Below, piece by piece: positions 21,553-31,230 of a DNA stretch of 64,000 nucleotides. The DNA is from Sclerotiophoma versabilis (taxonomy: Eukaryota; Ascomycota; Dothideomycetes; Pleosporales; Didymellaceae). The notes under the pieces are model-generated. The model was not told the DNA's origin, did not search any database, and saw nothing but the letters and a program-made list of their open reading frames with translations. Where the stretch lies: assembly GCA_012274445.1 (NCBI GenBank), contig JAAROD010000095.1:558001-622000 (forward strand), in the 5' to 3' direction. Numbering within the stretch: the first letter of the stretch is position 1; every line of letters starts with the position of its first letter. Position numbers and translations under genes: made by a program.

Positions 21553-23851
21553 CTAGGTCTTAAGGATACTAGCGGCAACCAGGATCGCAGCGCTGGTCTT
21601 CTCAACCCACTCCTGCGCCAAGTCGATATCTTCATCGAATGTAATGCTTTCGGTGATACCAGGGAAAGTGACCGGCCCTTAGCCGGTATCGCGTCCGGGC
21701 GCAAAGATGGTGTGCTGGTAAAATTCTCTGGTTGGTAAACCACCCTGAGAGGTGAAGCCACGAGAGAAGTCGCGCGCCTTGTGATTTTGAACGGTGATCA
21801 GCGCCGTGTCATTGTTAGTGACGGCTTGGTCACGCAAGTCATTGAACTGCTGCGCCGAGGCCCCGAAGGTTGAGATTGCATCCACCAGAGCCGAGAGATC
21901 GATTGTTGCGTTGGCAGAGGCAATTGTGGTGTTGAGTGCCTCCAGGTAGGTGTTGAGCTCCTCGACGTAGTCTGCAGGTTGAAGTGGAACCACCGGGTCA
22001 TTGACCATGTGGTACAGAAGTAAAGTCAAGTACTGGCCCATTGCCTTGTGAGTGTGGAATCCTGGGTCTCCGAACGTCGCCATCCAGTGGTAAGAGTCAA
22101 AATTTGAGTGGTAATGGTATATCGCGTCGAGTGGTCCGCCACCAGCGCCCATGTCAATCGCTGCGATGCCGCGGTGTAGGAAAGCAGTGTAGTCACTGCC
22201 GCTGCCGAGAACACCGACCGCTCCGTCAGCTTGCGACCAAACATCGTGCATAGTCTGGTTGCTGCTACCGCGAAAGGGGTACACAATCTTCTTCATAATG
22301 CTGGTGCCGATAGCATGGAGGTCAGGGGTTGCAGAGATGTCAGGAATAGGTCCAGAGACCGCGACATCGATGTTCAGGTAAGAGACTGCGGCGTTCTTCA
22401 ACCACGGGATGTATTCCTCCATCCACTCAGTACTGCAAGAATGTTAGCACGTGTGCTGTGGTCCATGGTTTTAGAAGCTGTGTACCTTCCAACAAGTCCG
22501 TACTCCTCGGCATCCCAACTGCACAGCACAATGGTGCGAGCAGGCTTCCATCCAGTCTTTGCAAGCTCACCAAATGCCTTGGCAAGTTCAATGAGTACAG
22601 CGCTTCCAGAATTGGGGTCTGCAGCGCCTCCAATAATCCATGCATCGCGGTGGTTGCCAACGATGACGACTTCATCTTCAAGCGTGCCATTGATGATACC
22701 AACAGCGTTCCAAATGGAGCCGTAGGTGTCATTCATGACGTTGCTGAGGTCAAGAGTAGCGCCTGAACCAGCCCCAGAACTATAGTTGACTCCAGGAATG
22801 GCACCAGCCCAGCCAGTACGATTGATCTCTGCACTTGAGGGACCGAAGCCATTCAGTGCTTGTAGAATTGGTTGTGCCTCGGCCCATGAGATTGGCAGGG
22901 AGGGGATCTGAGGAGTGATGGTGCTGCGATCAGACCTTGGAGAGTCTTCCTTTGAGACATAGCCTGGAGTCGTAGGATCACCGGGGTAAGTGCTCAGGAA
23001 TTGGACACTACCTCTTTGGACTGTAGTGGGGTGTCTTGCCGGCCCATTAGGGTATGCCAGCTGTCCCTTGGCCTCAGTCATGTTGCCATCGTCACCTGGG
23101 TCAGTGAAGATGACAGCGCCAATCATACCATGATCTTGCGCGTTCTTGACCTTGAGGCCACGGAACGGACCACCGTACTTGGCAAGAGCAATCTTGCCCT
23201 CAAGCTCAACACCGAGTGCCTCCAGACGCTCAAAGTCGACTTGCTGACCTCTTCCGACATAAACGTATTCTGCAGACGCGTTTCCAGTGAAAGAGTAGCC
23301 GTGGAAGGTGACGATGCTGTTCGGATAGCTAGTAGTTGGGTCCTCTTCAAGCACTGCTTCCTTGAGTGTAGGAGTGTAAGTGCTACCATTGGAGTAAGTC
23401 AAGACCAGGGAGTGCGAGACTGGGTAGTTGAGAAAGACATCTGGAGGCTGTCAATGTACAGTCTTGGTTGGCACCGTCTTTGACAAGGACCAGAGGCATG
23501 TCACGATTGACTCTGAGAAGGGCAGGTGTAAGCGACAGGGACCAGAAGCTTACAGTACTCATCCAGCCTAGATATGAAACCATATTCTGCCCATTTGTCG
23601 GCTGTCCATTGTGCCATTGACTCATTCCTTCCTGCGATATGGTCGCCATGGGTGTAGTAGTATGACCATGTGGAGATGGAGGTATTGTCGAAGGAATTGA
23701 TCAGAATCTGTTCATTGGGATCCAAGACAGGTGGGAAGGTAGCATTGGTAGCTTGTCTCTTGATTTGACCGTGAGCATGGCGCTTGAGGACACGCTCACG
23801 CTGGCAAGCTTCTGCGCCTATAGCGGCGAGCAAGAAAAGTGATGTTCTCAT
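21553..23851 (-). pseudogene. Secreted glutamate carboxypeptidase II-like M28 peptidase, premature stop
   Basis: Exons 23851-23554, 23440-22486 and 22432 onward; introns of 113 and 53 bp. A signal peptide (MRTSLFLLAAIGAEA) is followed by a protease-associated domain (EYVYVGRGQQVDFERL, GKIALAKYGG) and the M28 domain. All five zinc ligands of the family are visible: His and Asp in GNHRDAWIIGGAADPNSG, Glu in WDAEEYG, Asp in YLNIDVAV and His in YHYHSNFDSYHW. The frame then meets TAA at 21681-21679 (residue 669), where relatives have Tyr before GPVTFPGI. Beyond it the same frame stays open for 41 more codons (GPVTFPGITES ... AAILVAASILKT) to a natural TAG at 21555-21553. The truncated product (668 residues) lacks the last part of the TfR-like dimerisation domain. 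It is either a recent single-base loss or a sequencing error; everything else looks functional. Confidence 0.85.
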
Positions 23852-24439
23852 GGTGTACTACCGAGGGAGTACCTCACAATGGTGGGGTACACCGGACAGG
23901 GAGTCATTGTGCTCTTATAGAAGCGTGCATTTGTTGATCGCGAGCGCGGTACCGAACTTCTGATAACGTCAAGCGCATCGGTGCCGGTTCTGCTATAGTA
24001 ACACCAATGAGATAGCTGTCATGGCGGTATTTCCAAGCATCAAGACGCAGAGCTTCTGCGTAGCTGTGGAGTGACTTGGGTAAGCTTCAAGCTGTATAAG
24101 GAAGGTAGCAGAGATACTGAGGCGGGGTGAAGTTGACGGTTGCTTGGCAATAGACGATGACGATGTTGTGCATTGAGGCGAGAGTTAGGCACGGAGAGCT
24201 GGCCTGGCACCATAATAATTTTTGGGCTAGAGGTGTGGATGGGGCACAAGGTAATGAATAGAATTGATGTCTCTATAAGAACATTGACGACCACTCGTCG
24301 ATCGCATGCTTGTGAATACCGTAACGCTGAAAAAAGAAAGTAAGTCTCTCCACGTTATGGGTAAACTAAAGCCCCGAATTATTGCCGGTACTTGCAATTT
24401 AGCCCCTCCTTTGCTGTGCCCAGCCTCTCGTTCCCCTCT
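23852..24439. other. Intergenic with left copy of a diverged duplication
   Basis: Promoter of the carboxypeptidase gene. At about 24195-24240 it carries a segment similar to 26239-26281 (see repeat entries). Otherwise no gene seen. Confidence 0.5.
24195..24240. repeat. Diverged duplicate segment, left copy
   Basis: Contains gggctagaggtgtgga, identical to the right copy at 26239-26281, preceded by a similar ggcaccatRaYgattt block. The two copies flank the transposon relic about 2 kb apart. Further matching is weaker; several differences are G-to-A or C-to-T in this copy. Confidence 0.6.
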
Positions 24440-24862
24440 CTACACGAACAGCTGTGAATCCTCGTCTGCAGCCTGGGCGTTCACCCCATATTCAAGGTCG
24501 TTAGCTACATCCTCCGTGGCATCACCCACGTTTTGGATAACGTTGAAAACAGGGATCTCTTTCCAGGACGGTGCGGTGGGGACCTGCTTGTTGTACGACT
24601 TGTCAATTTTGTTGATCGCCTTGTACATCTCGGTTGTGTTTTCTGCAACGTGAACATTGCATCTGACGTCAACGTCGTCGATGATCCGCTGCATACGGAC
24701 TTTTAGAAGCTGCCGGAAGAAAACAAGTTGATGTAGCAGATTAGCTACAATTGGCAGTCTGTAGTTGTAAACGGATATGAACCGCTTATCTGCAAGAAGA
24801 GTCCTGGTATCGATGGTCGCGCAGCCGTATCCAATGTGTGAGGTGAGGATATCGGCGTTCAT
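24440..24862 (-). CDS. Hypothetical 140-codon frame beside the transposon
   Basis: Open frame from ATG 24862 (MNADILTSHIGYGCAT) to 24440. It stays open upstream through the transposon boundary at 24881, so its original 5' part may have been displaced by the insertion; on the far side of the element the same frame meets TAG after six codons. The amino acid composition is protein-like (LLADKRFISVYNYRLPIVANLLHQL, then a more acidic C-terminus), but I recognise no domain. It could be a small gene, the remains of one, or part of another old mobile element. Confidence 0.3.
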   Translation of the reverse strand: MNADILTSHIGYGCATIDTRTLLADKRFISVYNYRLPIVANLLHQLVFFRQLLKVRMQRIIDDVDVRCNVHVAENTTEMYKAINKIDKSYNKQVPTAPSWKEIPVFNVIQNVGDATEDVANDLEYGVNAQAADEDSQLFV

Positions 24863-24882
24863 GCGGCTCTTCCAGAACGCTA

Positions 24883-24924
24883 CCGTAGAAATTTGATTCT
24901 CTCGCCGAACGCTAGCAGGGGGCG
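24883..24924. repeat. Left terminal inverted repeat
   Basis: About 42 bp, first 37 bases perfectly complementary to the right TIR; the next bases match after a GGG insertion. Confidence 0.9.
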
Positions 24925-25533
24925 GCACAGGTTGACGGCGAAGTAAGCAGCCGAGCTGCAGTATTGCTTCAGCAAATAGCAGTTACCAAAGCAGTTGCAG
25001 AGGCTTGGGATGACCTGTGTGACAATAAGTATAAGCTTGTACAGCAAAGTTTTGTCCATACAGGCATTGCCGTTAGTCCTTGTAGCTCAGAGGACTGCAA
25101 AATATCAATAAAGGACTACCCACAGGTGGATTTGACGGGTTGGGAGACGATAGAAGATGACGTTGTTGACGTCAAGGTTGAAGAAGTAGAGGATACCGAC
25201 GATGGCTTTCAATACTTACTGCCAGTTGACGAGGGCGACGTTTTAAGCCGCCAGAAGCACCTATATAAGCTATCAACTGTCACTCAGCTTAAAGCTCAGA
25301 TAAAGAGAAGAGGCTTAAGAGGGTATAGCGTACTTAGCAAGGCTGGGCTTATTGAGAAGCTGCTGGAGGCGGACGCTGTTGGATTGACGGCGTCAAATCC
25401 AATTAACGTGGAACTTTCTCCACCTGAAATTGGTGGCCAGCGTTCATGGGAGGCTCAGCATGCTGCAAATACTCAACTACTTGCTAGTGAGAGGCGTGAG
25501 GCAGGCGAATTTGATGGATTACTAGGACGTTGA
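24916..25533 (+). pseudogene. C-terminal fragment of DDE-type transposase with SAP-like motif
   Basis: Open frame from just inside the left TIR to TGA at 25533, with no ATG anywhere in it, so it is not translated as an independent protein. The start (AVTKAVAEAWDDLCDNKYKLVQQSF, read across) resembles the region following the DDE domain in fungal pogo/Tc1-like transposases. Then comes an acidic stretch and LYKLSTVTQLKAQIKRRGLRG followed by YSVLSKAGLIEKLLEAD, a good SAP DNA-binding motif (Leu-x2-Leu-Lys and G-x-K/L pattern). The catalytic DDE part is missing, as expected after an internal deletion. Family assignment rests on motif impression plus the TA target site. Confidence 0.65.
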
Positions 25534-25803
25534 GGCGTTGGCAGGCGAGTAACTGGGTGGAGGCTTGCAAACTCGAAGGTTCGTCTTGCTATCACCGACT
25601 ACCTAATTAGGCAAGGCGTGAACCCCGCACGTGCCACGTATACGAACACCAAAACTTCAAATAATTACAATATAGCTATATTTTGAGCTTCAAGCTACAG
25701 TGCAACACGATACAGTTGAGCTGGGATATCAGGGGATGCAATTTTGGCAGGCGTGCCACCAGAGGTTGCATTAGTGCTTATCTAAAGTTATCCGGCCTAT
25801 GCC

Positions 25804-25841
25804 GCCTGCTAGCGTTCGGCGAGAGAATCAAATTTCTACGG
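25804..25841. repeat. Right terminal inverted repeat
   Basis: Reads gcctgctagcg ... ttctacgg on the plus strand, complementary to the left end, and is followed directly by the TA duplication. Confidence 0.9.
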
Positions 25842-25843
25842 TA

Positions 25844-26573
25844 CTCTGACTGCTGGAGCCCGCTAGTACAGGTGCAAAGGCTTTGCGTCTCTGGCCTCAA
25901 CTGAAGTTGCAAAGGGTGCGTCTGCAGCGATTTGAAGTTGACTGCATCCATCTATGCTCTTTCTACAAAACGCAGTCCGCTTGAAGCAAGTACACTCTTA
26001 GCCTTTGATAACGTAGTGCTCAGCAGGCGTTTCCCTTTGCATCTTGGTTAACGGCCAAGGGCTTCCAGTGCGGGGATATGATCGGCAGATGGTTCCAAGG
26101 ATCTTGTTTCGACTTTGTCCCTAGCCAGACCCCAGGTTTGGAGGAGGTGGTCTGTAGACACCACTCCTTTGCACGTCGCTGATGCTGTCGTCGGCCTGCG
26201 GTGGAGTTGCAGAGCGTCGAGAGGTCAGCGGCAAAGCCAGAGCGGGCCCGGCACCATGACGATTTGGGCTAGAGGTGTGGAGAAGGCGCGACAAGGCGCA
26301 TAGGGCGTTCGTCAAGCGCTGGGAGTGGCAGCCAGCTGGGCTGTTGCGTAACAAACAAGCGCCAGCTGCAGACGGAGCGCCGTTGCTGAGGGCAAGGAAC
26401 AGAGTGTGCCACGACCAAACACGGCGTTTGCAGGAACAGCGCCGGCACCAGCAAGACGCTGCAGCATCGCAGGGCCCCAGACACCCTCGTCTGCGACTTC
26501 CTCGTCCACTCCACTCCACTCCACTCCTTATACATGTTCGCGCCCTCGCTCCTTCCCGCCCACGCTCACTACC
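25844..26573. other. Intergenic upstream of the KAR9-like gene
   Basis: Between the transposon and the KAR9-like ATG. It holds the right copy of the diverged duplication (26239-26281). Frames that run through here upstream of 26574 begin at GTG and have low-complexity composition, so I treat this as promoter and 5' UTR. CCACTCCACTCCACTCCACTCC at about 26508-26527 is a short tandem repeat. Confidence 0.5.
26239..26281. repeat. Diverged duplicate segment, right copy
   Basis: Partner of 24195-24240; shares gggctagaggtgtgga exactly. This copy is the more GC-rich one. Confidence 0.6.
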
Positions 26574-29561
26574 ATGGCTGCCGTCTCGTCGCCAATGCGA
26601 CTGGCGCCTCCTGTCACGCCGCGGCGAGCTCCATCGCCCATCATGTCGCCCGGCACCCGCAGGGGACGCGCGCTCGGCAGCACCGAGGACAGCCACCTGC
26701 GCGATCTGTCCCCCGAGACCACCCTGCGCGCCTTCACCGAAGAGCCTGTGCCGTTCGACACGACACGAGACGAGTACAGGATCTTTGCGTGCATTGACAG
26801 CCTCACCGCCGCCGAGCGCGACCTGGGCACGCGTGTCGCCAGGGCTGCGCAGCGCCTGAAGGGCTGGTGCGCCGAGATCGAGCAGTGGGGATGGACGGGC
26901 TCCTTCGAGCAGCCGAGCGAGGAACACAGGGAGCAGCGCCGCCGCAGCCTGGAGGCGCGCATTGCAGAGCATGTCAGCGCCGCCGAGGCCCTGGCCCCGC
27001 TGCACTACTGCGGCTCGCTGCTGTCCGTCGACGTGGACCAGCACGAGGCCCGCCTGGACGACATGGGCGAAGAGCTGCTGAGGCTGGACGTGGACGAGCT
27101 GAAGGAGTACGTGCTGGACATGCACCCCCAGGGTGCCTCGCGGCCTGCCTCAGCCGGCTTTGGCCCACCGCGCTCCAGCTACCGACCCATGGACGACTTC
27201 TCCTTTCTCATCACCCAGACCCTGCTCTCCGCCCTCCCCCACCACGCCCAGCTCAAGGACCGCCTCAACACGTGGACCGCCCGTGTGTCTATTCTTCGTG
27301 CCGCACCTCGATACCTCGACCAACTCACCCACGCCCAGAAGGCTATGCGCCTGGCCTGGCATGCACTTGACCCGCCCGCAGACACCTCCGACCCTGCCTT
27401 CAACGAGTGGAAAGAGGCCGTTGAGACCATAGCAGGCGCGCTGCGCGCCAACGTCAGCGACTTGGGTCGACGTCTTGACAGGATGCTGGACACGCTGGAA
27501 GGCCGCGACGACTGCCTGCCAGACCGCTGGATCGATGTGTTTGAGTCCTTGGAGACGGACTTTGGTCGATGGGTGCCCGAGTCTACAAGAAGAGTGATCG
27601 AGTTCGACGTGCGCAGGCAGTCGCACCAGGCCCAACAAGGGGGGCTGCAGCTCGAGCAGAAGGTCCTCAAGCCAGGCATGCATTCCGATACTCCCACGGC
27701 CCCACGAACGCCGCTCCTGCCCATAGACAAACGCGTACACCAATTGTCAACAGAGCCTCAGTTGCCTCGACCCAAAACTCTCGAGCCCAGCGTGCCATCG
27801 TCTTCCGCCGCCAGGGTAGATTCAGCCAGTGTAACACAAGATGCAACCAGGCCTACAGAAAGCGTGCCAACCCTAGAGGATCGCCTCCAACACGTTTCTC
27901 AACATGCCTCGCCCCCAACGAGTCCGATACCCGAAGAAAGCTTATCGCAGCCACACCCAAGCATTGTCATCGATGCCGTCAGCCCCGAGGGTCCTGGCGA
28001 TTTCGCACAATTGTCAACCACCCTATCTTCCCACAAGATCAACTGCGATACTGCATCGCCTTCCACCGATGATGACTACGAGTTCGACGAGGGTGAAACT
28101 GTGCTTCACAACGAGGTAGAGGACAGTCCTAGGGATGCGGTTCGTGTCGTTGCTAGCTACGAGAGTCTGTTTCACATCCCAATCGGCGAAGACGGCAGTC
28201 CTGCCAGCTTTGTGCACAAGATCGAACCCAAAGCCTTCGCTCACTCTCCAGCTCTCATCTCTACTGACGGCACTGACGGCGAAGCACCTCAGACTCCCCG
28301 TTCACGCCGCCTGAGCACTAGTTCTGTCTCGTCCAATGCTTCTTTCGACTCGAGCCCGACGAGTACCGTTGAGGAGTCACCCACTACACGCACTGCTGGC
28401 AACCGTAGCATCAGAGCTCCTCGGCCTGAGCTCAATGCTGCTATATCGAAACGACGACCAGCAAAAGTTACCGCGCTTCCTAATGTCGAGAGCGCGCCAT
28501 GGCCGCCAACACAGTTTAGCCACAAGAAACCCACCACCGTCGATGATCTTGAACGAAAGATTTCGGATATCTTGACAACAATTCCTGCGCATATCCGCCT
28601 TACCTCAGGTCCAGGAGCAGACGCCCACGAAATCAAATCATCTCGTGGCGTTGGTCACAAAACTAGTAGGGGATACCTGCGTGCTGCTCGCTCAGCGAGT
28701 GGCCTGAGAACACCCCAGCTCACTTTGTCACCCGTCAAGAATGAGTACGAAAGTGTTAACCCCGGAGCAGGACGCAAGTCTACAAATGCAAGGATCGATA
28801 ATGACATCAAGCTGTACCATCTTACACAGCCTGGCAAAGAGCAACCTATCAAGCTTTTCATTAGGCGCGTCGGAGAAAATGGTGAGCGTGTAATGGTTAG
28901 AGTGGGTGGAGGCTGGTCGGATCTCGGCGAATACTTGCGTCAATACGCTGAACACCACGGTCGTCGCACAGCAAGCGAGGGCAAGTTTGAAGTCCTCGGA
29001 CTTGAAGTGCAGAACTCGGACAATGCAGCCGTAAGGCCTGGAAGTGCCATGAGCACAACACGCCGCTTTAGTGGTGGCCGTAAGACTCCAAACACAACAC
29101 CAGACGGCAAGCTTGCAGGTCTCGGAATCTCAACCGACTCCCCACCACCTCCGATGCCCAAGTTCGAAAGGGACTCCACGCCGGCTATTGCTGAAGAAGC
29201 CCCCGCACCTCCCTCGGACAACTCTCAAAAGTCGTGGCACGGTACCGAGGTGGGACTCGCAGGACCAAAGGCGAAGAAGGTGGAGCTTACCAACGACAAA
29301 AAGGAATGGATCGAGGATATGATGAAGCAGGCGCGCTCCGTCAGCAACAGCAACCTGAACAAAGCTATGAAAGAAGACGAGAGAGGCGAGGGGAGGAGCA
29401 AGAGCAGGAGTGAGAGCCGCCCGGCTAGTCGATCGACAAGTCGCGCTGCTGCGAGAAGGCCGGTCCAGGACTTTGTTGATTTGGGCAAGACCGGAAGCAC
29501 GAGGAGGGTGTTTATGAGGGGAGGTGCTGGTGGCTCCAGTGAGCGCTTGAATGAGCGCTGA
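26574..29561 (+). CDS. KAR9: KAR9-like microtubule/spindle-orientation protein with GAS2 domain
   Basis: Intronless frame of 995 residues from ATG 26574 (ACCATGG context). The N-terminal 60-400 residues form a helical KAR9-type domain (DEYRIFACIDSLTAAERDLG, LKGWCAEIEQWGW, MDDFSFLITQTLLSALPHH, THAQKAMRLAWHALDPP). A long Ser/Pro/Thr-rich disordered middle follows, then a GAS2-related domain at about residues 750-800 (IKLFIRRVGENGERVMVRVGGGW and DLGEYLRQYAEHHG), and a basic Ser/Arg tail (RSKSRSESRPASRS). In the family, KAR9 proteins link microtubule plus ends (via Bim1/EB1) to myosin for spindle positioning and nuclear migration, and GAS2 domains bind microtubules. The combination is typical of filamentous ascomycetes. 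Cytoplasmic. Confidence 0.9.
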   Translation: MAAVSSPMRLAPPVTPRRAPSPIMSPGTRRGRALGSTEDSHLRDLSPETTLRAFTEEPVPFDTTRDEYRIFACIDSLTAAERDLGTRVARAAQRLKGWCAEIEQWGWTGSFEQPSEEHREQRRRSLEARIAEHVSAAEALAPLHYCGSLLSVDVDQHEARLDDMGEELLRLDVDELKEYVLDMHPQGASRPASAGFGPPRSSYRPMDDFSFLITQTLLSALPHHAQLKDRLNTWTARVSILRAAPRYLDQLTHAQKAMRLAWHALDPPADTSDPAFNEWKEAVETIAGALRANVSDLGRRLDRMLDTLEGRDDCLPDRWIDVFESLETDFGRWVPESTRRVIEFDVRRQSHQAQQGGLQLEQKVLKPGMHSDTPTAPRTPLLPIDKRVHQLSTEPQLPRPKTLEPSVPSSSAARVDSASVTQDATRPTESVPTLEDRLQHVSQHASPPTSPIPEESLSQPHPSIVIDAVSPEGPGDFAQLSTTLSSHKINCDTASPSTDDDYEFDEGETVLHNEVEDSPRDAVRVVASYESLFHIPIGEDGSPASFVHKIEPKAFAHSPALISTDGTDGEAPQTPRSRRLSTSSVSSNASFDSSPTSTVEESPTTRTAGNRSIRAPRPELNAAISKRRPAKVTALPNVESAPWPPTQFSHKKPTTVDDLERKISDILTTIPAHIRLTSGPGADAHEIKSSRGVGHKTSRGYLRAARSASGLRTPQLTLSPVKNEYESVNPGAGRKSTNARIDNDIKLYHLTQPGKEQPIKLFIRRVGENGERVMVRVGGGWSDLGEYLRQYAEHHGRRTASEGKFEVLGLEVQNSDNAAVRPGSAMSTTRRFSGGRKTPNTTPDGKLAGLGISTDSPPPPMPKFERDSTPAIAEEAPAPPSDNSQKSWHGTEVGLAGPKAKKVELTNDKKEWIEDMMKQARSVSNSNLNKAMKEDERGEGRSKSRSESRPASRSTSRAAARRPVQDFVDLGKTGSTRRVFMRGGAGGSSERLNER

Positions 29562-30765
29562 ATGTGCATGTAGGGAAAAAAGGAGGAGCACTGTTGTGCA
29601 TTTGCTGCGTGGTGAACTACTATTCGTATTGATACCCAGGATATAGATATTGAGGATTGGGGTTGTAAGAATATGGGGCATTGGCCTCGTAAGCCAGGAG
29701 TTGGTGTTTGACATTTATAGACGACATGTTTTGGTAGATATTCTCGAAAGCCTATGGTAATCATGGTGTCGTTGCTGCGAGCGGCAAGAATGAATACTGT
29801 TCAAAGCTGACAAAAGCGCACATCATAAAAGAGGTTCGGTTTCTATGTCTGATGCGAAACCAACATCCTTTACCATTTTGTGATACCCGAGAAACGTAGG
29901 GGTTGCCCAGATGAACATTGTCGGAAAACCTGGCAATCGTAACATCGAAGGGTGGACTCTGCCTTTGCTTTGCGAACGTCCTGAACGCCTTGTTGCCAAG
30001 CGCACTCGCCTCTCTCGTCAGCCTCCTCGCTATCTTGAGCGCAGACGTACACCAGACGAAGAATGTTCAGCAGAGCTCAACGCAGAGCGCTTCATTCCCA
30101 TGTATGCCCAGGACTTTTCTAACATGACGCTCGATGGATCAAGCATACTTGTCGGCGAAATCATACAATGTTCAGAAAACGACCGTGTTGATAATCAAGC
30201 AACATGTCCATGGTCTTTACTGGTCGAGCTGACTGCCATGATGGAGCGGCGGAAGCTTGGCGGGTCTCAGTAAGACTTGTTGCAAAAAGTTCGAATCGCC
30301 AATAAGAGGAGCTGGGCCCCTTCGGCAGCCGGTCAAAACAGGCAAGGTCACCACGGCAAAAGGGCAGTGCAAAAGTGCCCAGCCAAGATCTTGGCTTTAT
30401 TCGGTCATCAAAATGTATGTTCTGTCTACGAGCCAATCATCACTGGTCTCCGACCAAGTAGCTCACAATTCGCCTACCAGTCCTTGCAGTCTGCATATAA
30501 TCAGTCCCTACAGCTGGTGGGTGCCATCTTTCTTTTCCCATACCTCAGTGCAGCATCACACGCATACTCGCCCGCTTCTTCGATCAACAACCATTGTCCA
30601 CGTACTCTATGGCACCTTCTCAAGATACCGACTGCAGTTGAGATTCCATATCCGCTATCCAAATAGATGATTGTGCACTGAGCACACGAAAGTTGACACG
30701 AACCCAACACTGCAACTGAGCACCACTGACCTCCCTCTCTCTCCTACCTACACATATTGAGACGC
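29562..30765. other. Intergenic
   Basis: No gene supported. Small frames at 29911-30273 and 30257-30670 lack domains and start context. The last 100 bp upstream of 30766 is CT-rich, promoter-like. Confidence 0.45.
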
Positions 30766-31230
30766 ATGGTTCCCAAGATGGCCAACCTTCCAGTCGCGCT
30801 CCTTATTCTACTGCTACTACAAGTCCATCCCACATGTGCTTTACCAACCAACGCACCGACGCAGAATCACGAAATTGCAGCAACAAATGGCTGGTCAATC
30901 GAGGCAATTCTCGGCCTTGTTAGCGTTCTTGTAGCGCTGCTGTGCTGTGCGATTGGCCTCACATGGCCAAGTTGTCGAAGACGATTAATACGGAGACGAA
31001 TCCGTGGAGCTACATGTACGTTCATACTACCTACCTTTCTTGACGTCTAACTGAACCGAACAGCATCCCAAGCACAGGCTGCACAAGGCACGAACCTCTT
31101 CGACCACTCGAGTTCACATAACTCGCAAGCACCAAAAGCATGGCAGCGTTCGCCGCTACGGGATCACCACTACCATTACTATGTGTATGCCGACCGGGTC
31201 GAGTTTGGAACGGGTCGCGATGTTCCGTGA
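30766..31230 (+). CDS. Small single-pass membrane protein, family copy B (intact)
   Basis: Exon 1 30766-31015 and exon 2 31064-31230, joined across a 48-bp GTACGT..CAG intron containing CTAAC; 138 residues. Layout: basic start and signal peptide (MVPKMANLPVALLILLLLQ, cleavage likely near CALP), a short Thr/Asn/Gln ectodomain of about 18 residues, GWSIEAILGLVSVLVALLCC as the membrane segment, WPSCRRRLIRRRIRG as a basic stop-transfer, then a Gln/Ser/His tail ending HYHYYVYADRVEFGTGRDVP. The membrane segment matches copies A and C, and the C-terminal motif and the intron match C. Topology would place the basic tail in the cytosol. No known family is recognised; the residues constrained between copies suggest a real, evolving gene family. 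Confidence 0.75.

Larger units (their letters stand above)
24881..25843 (+). mobile_element. Internally deleted TIR transposon, Tc1/mariner-pogo type
   Basis: TA at 24881-24882 and TA at 25842-25843 flank a 959-bp element whose ends are inverted repeats starting ccgtagaaatttgatt. The left end (24883-24919) and the reverse complement of the right end (25841-25805) agree over 37 bases, then continue (cggca) after a 3-base indel. A TA target duplication is the hallmark of the Tc1/mariner/pogo superfamily. Inside is the 3' part of a transposase-like frame. At under 1 kb, and without an ATG in that frame, the element is non-autonomous, apparently a deletion derivative of a longer one. The near-perfect TIRs suggest that it is not very old. 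Confidence 0.9.

Noticed and set aside
21679..21681. A-to-I editing or programmed readthrough at the carboxypeptidase TAA
   Set aside because: Editing of one A in UAA gives UAG or UGA, still a stop, and the GGC-TAA-GGG context is not the known CUA readthrough motif. A plain nonsense change is simpler.
24883..24928. Start of the minus-strand 162-codon frame within the TIR
   Set aside because: The start is a GTG inside transposon sequence, so it cannot be the original start.
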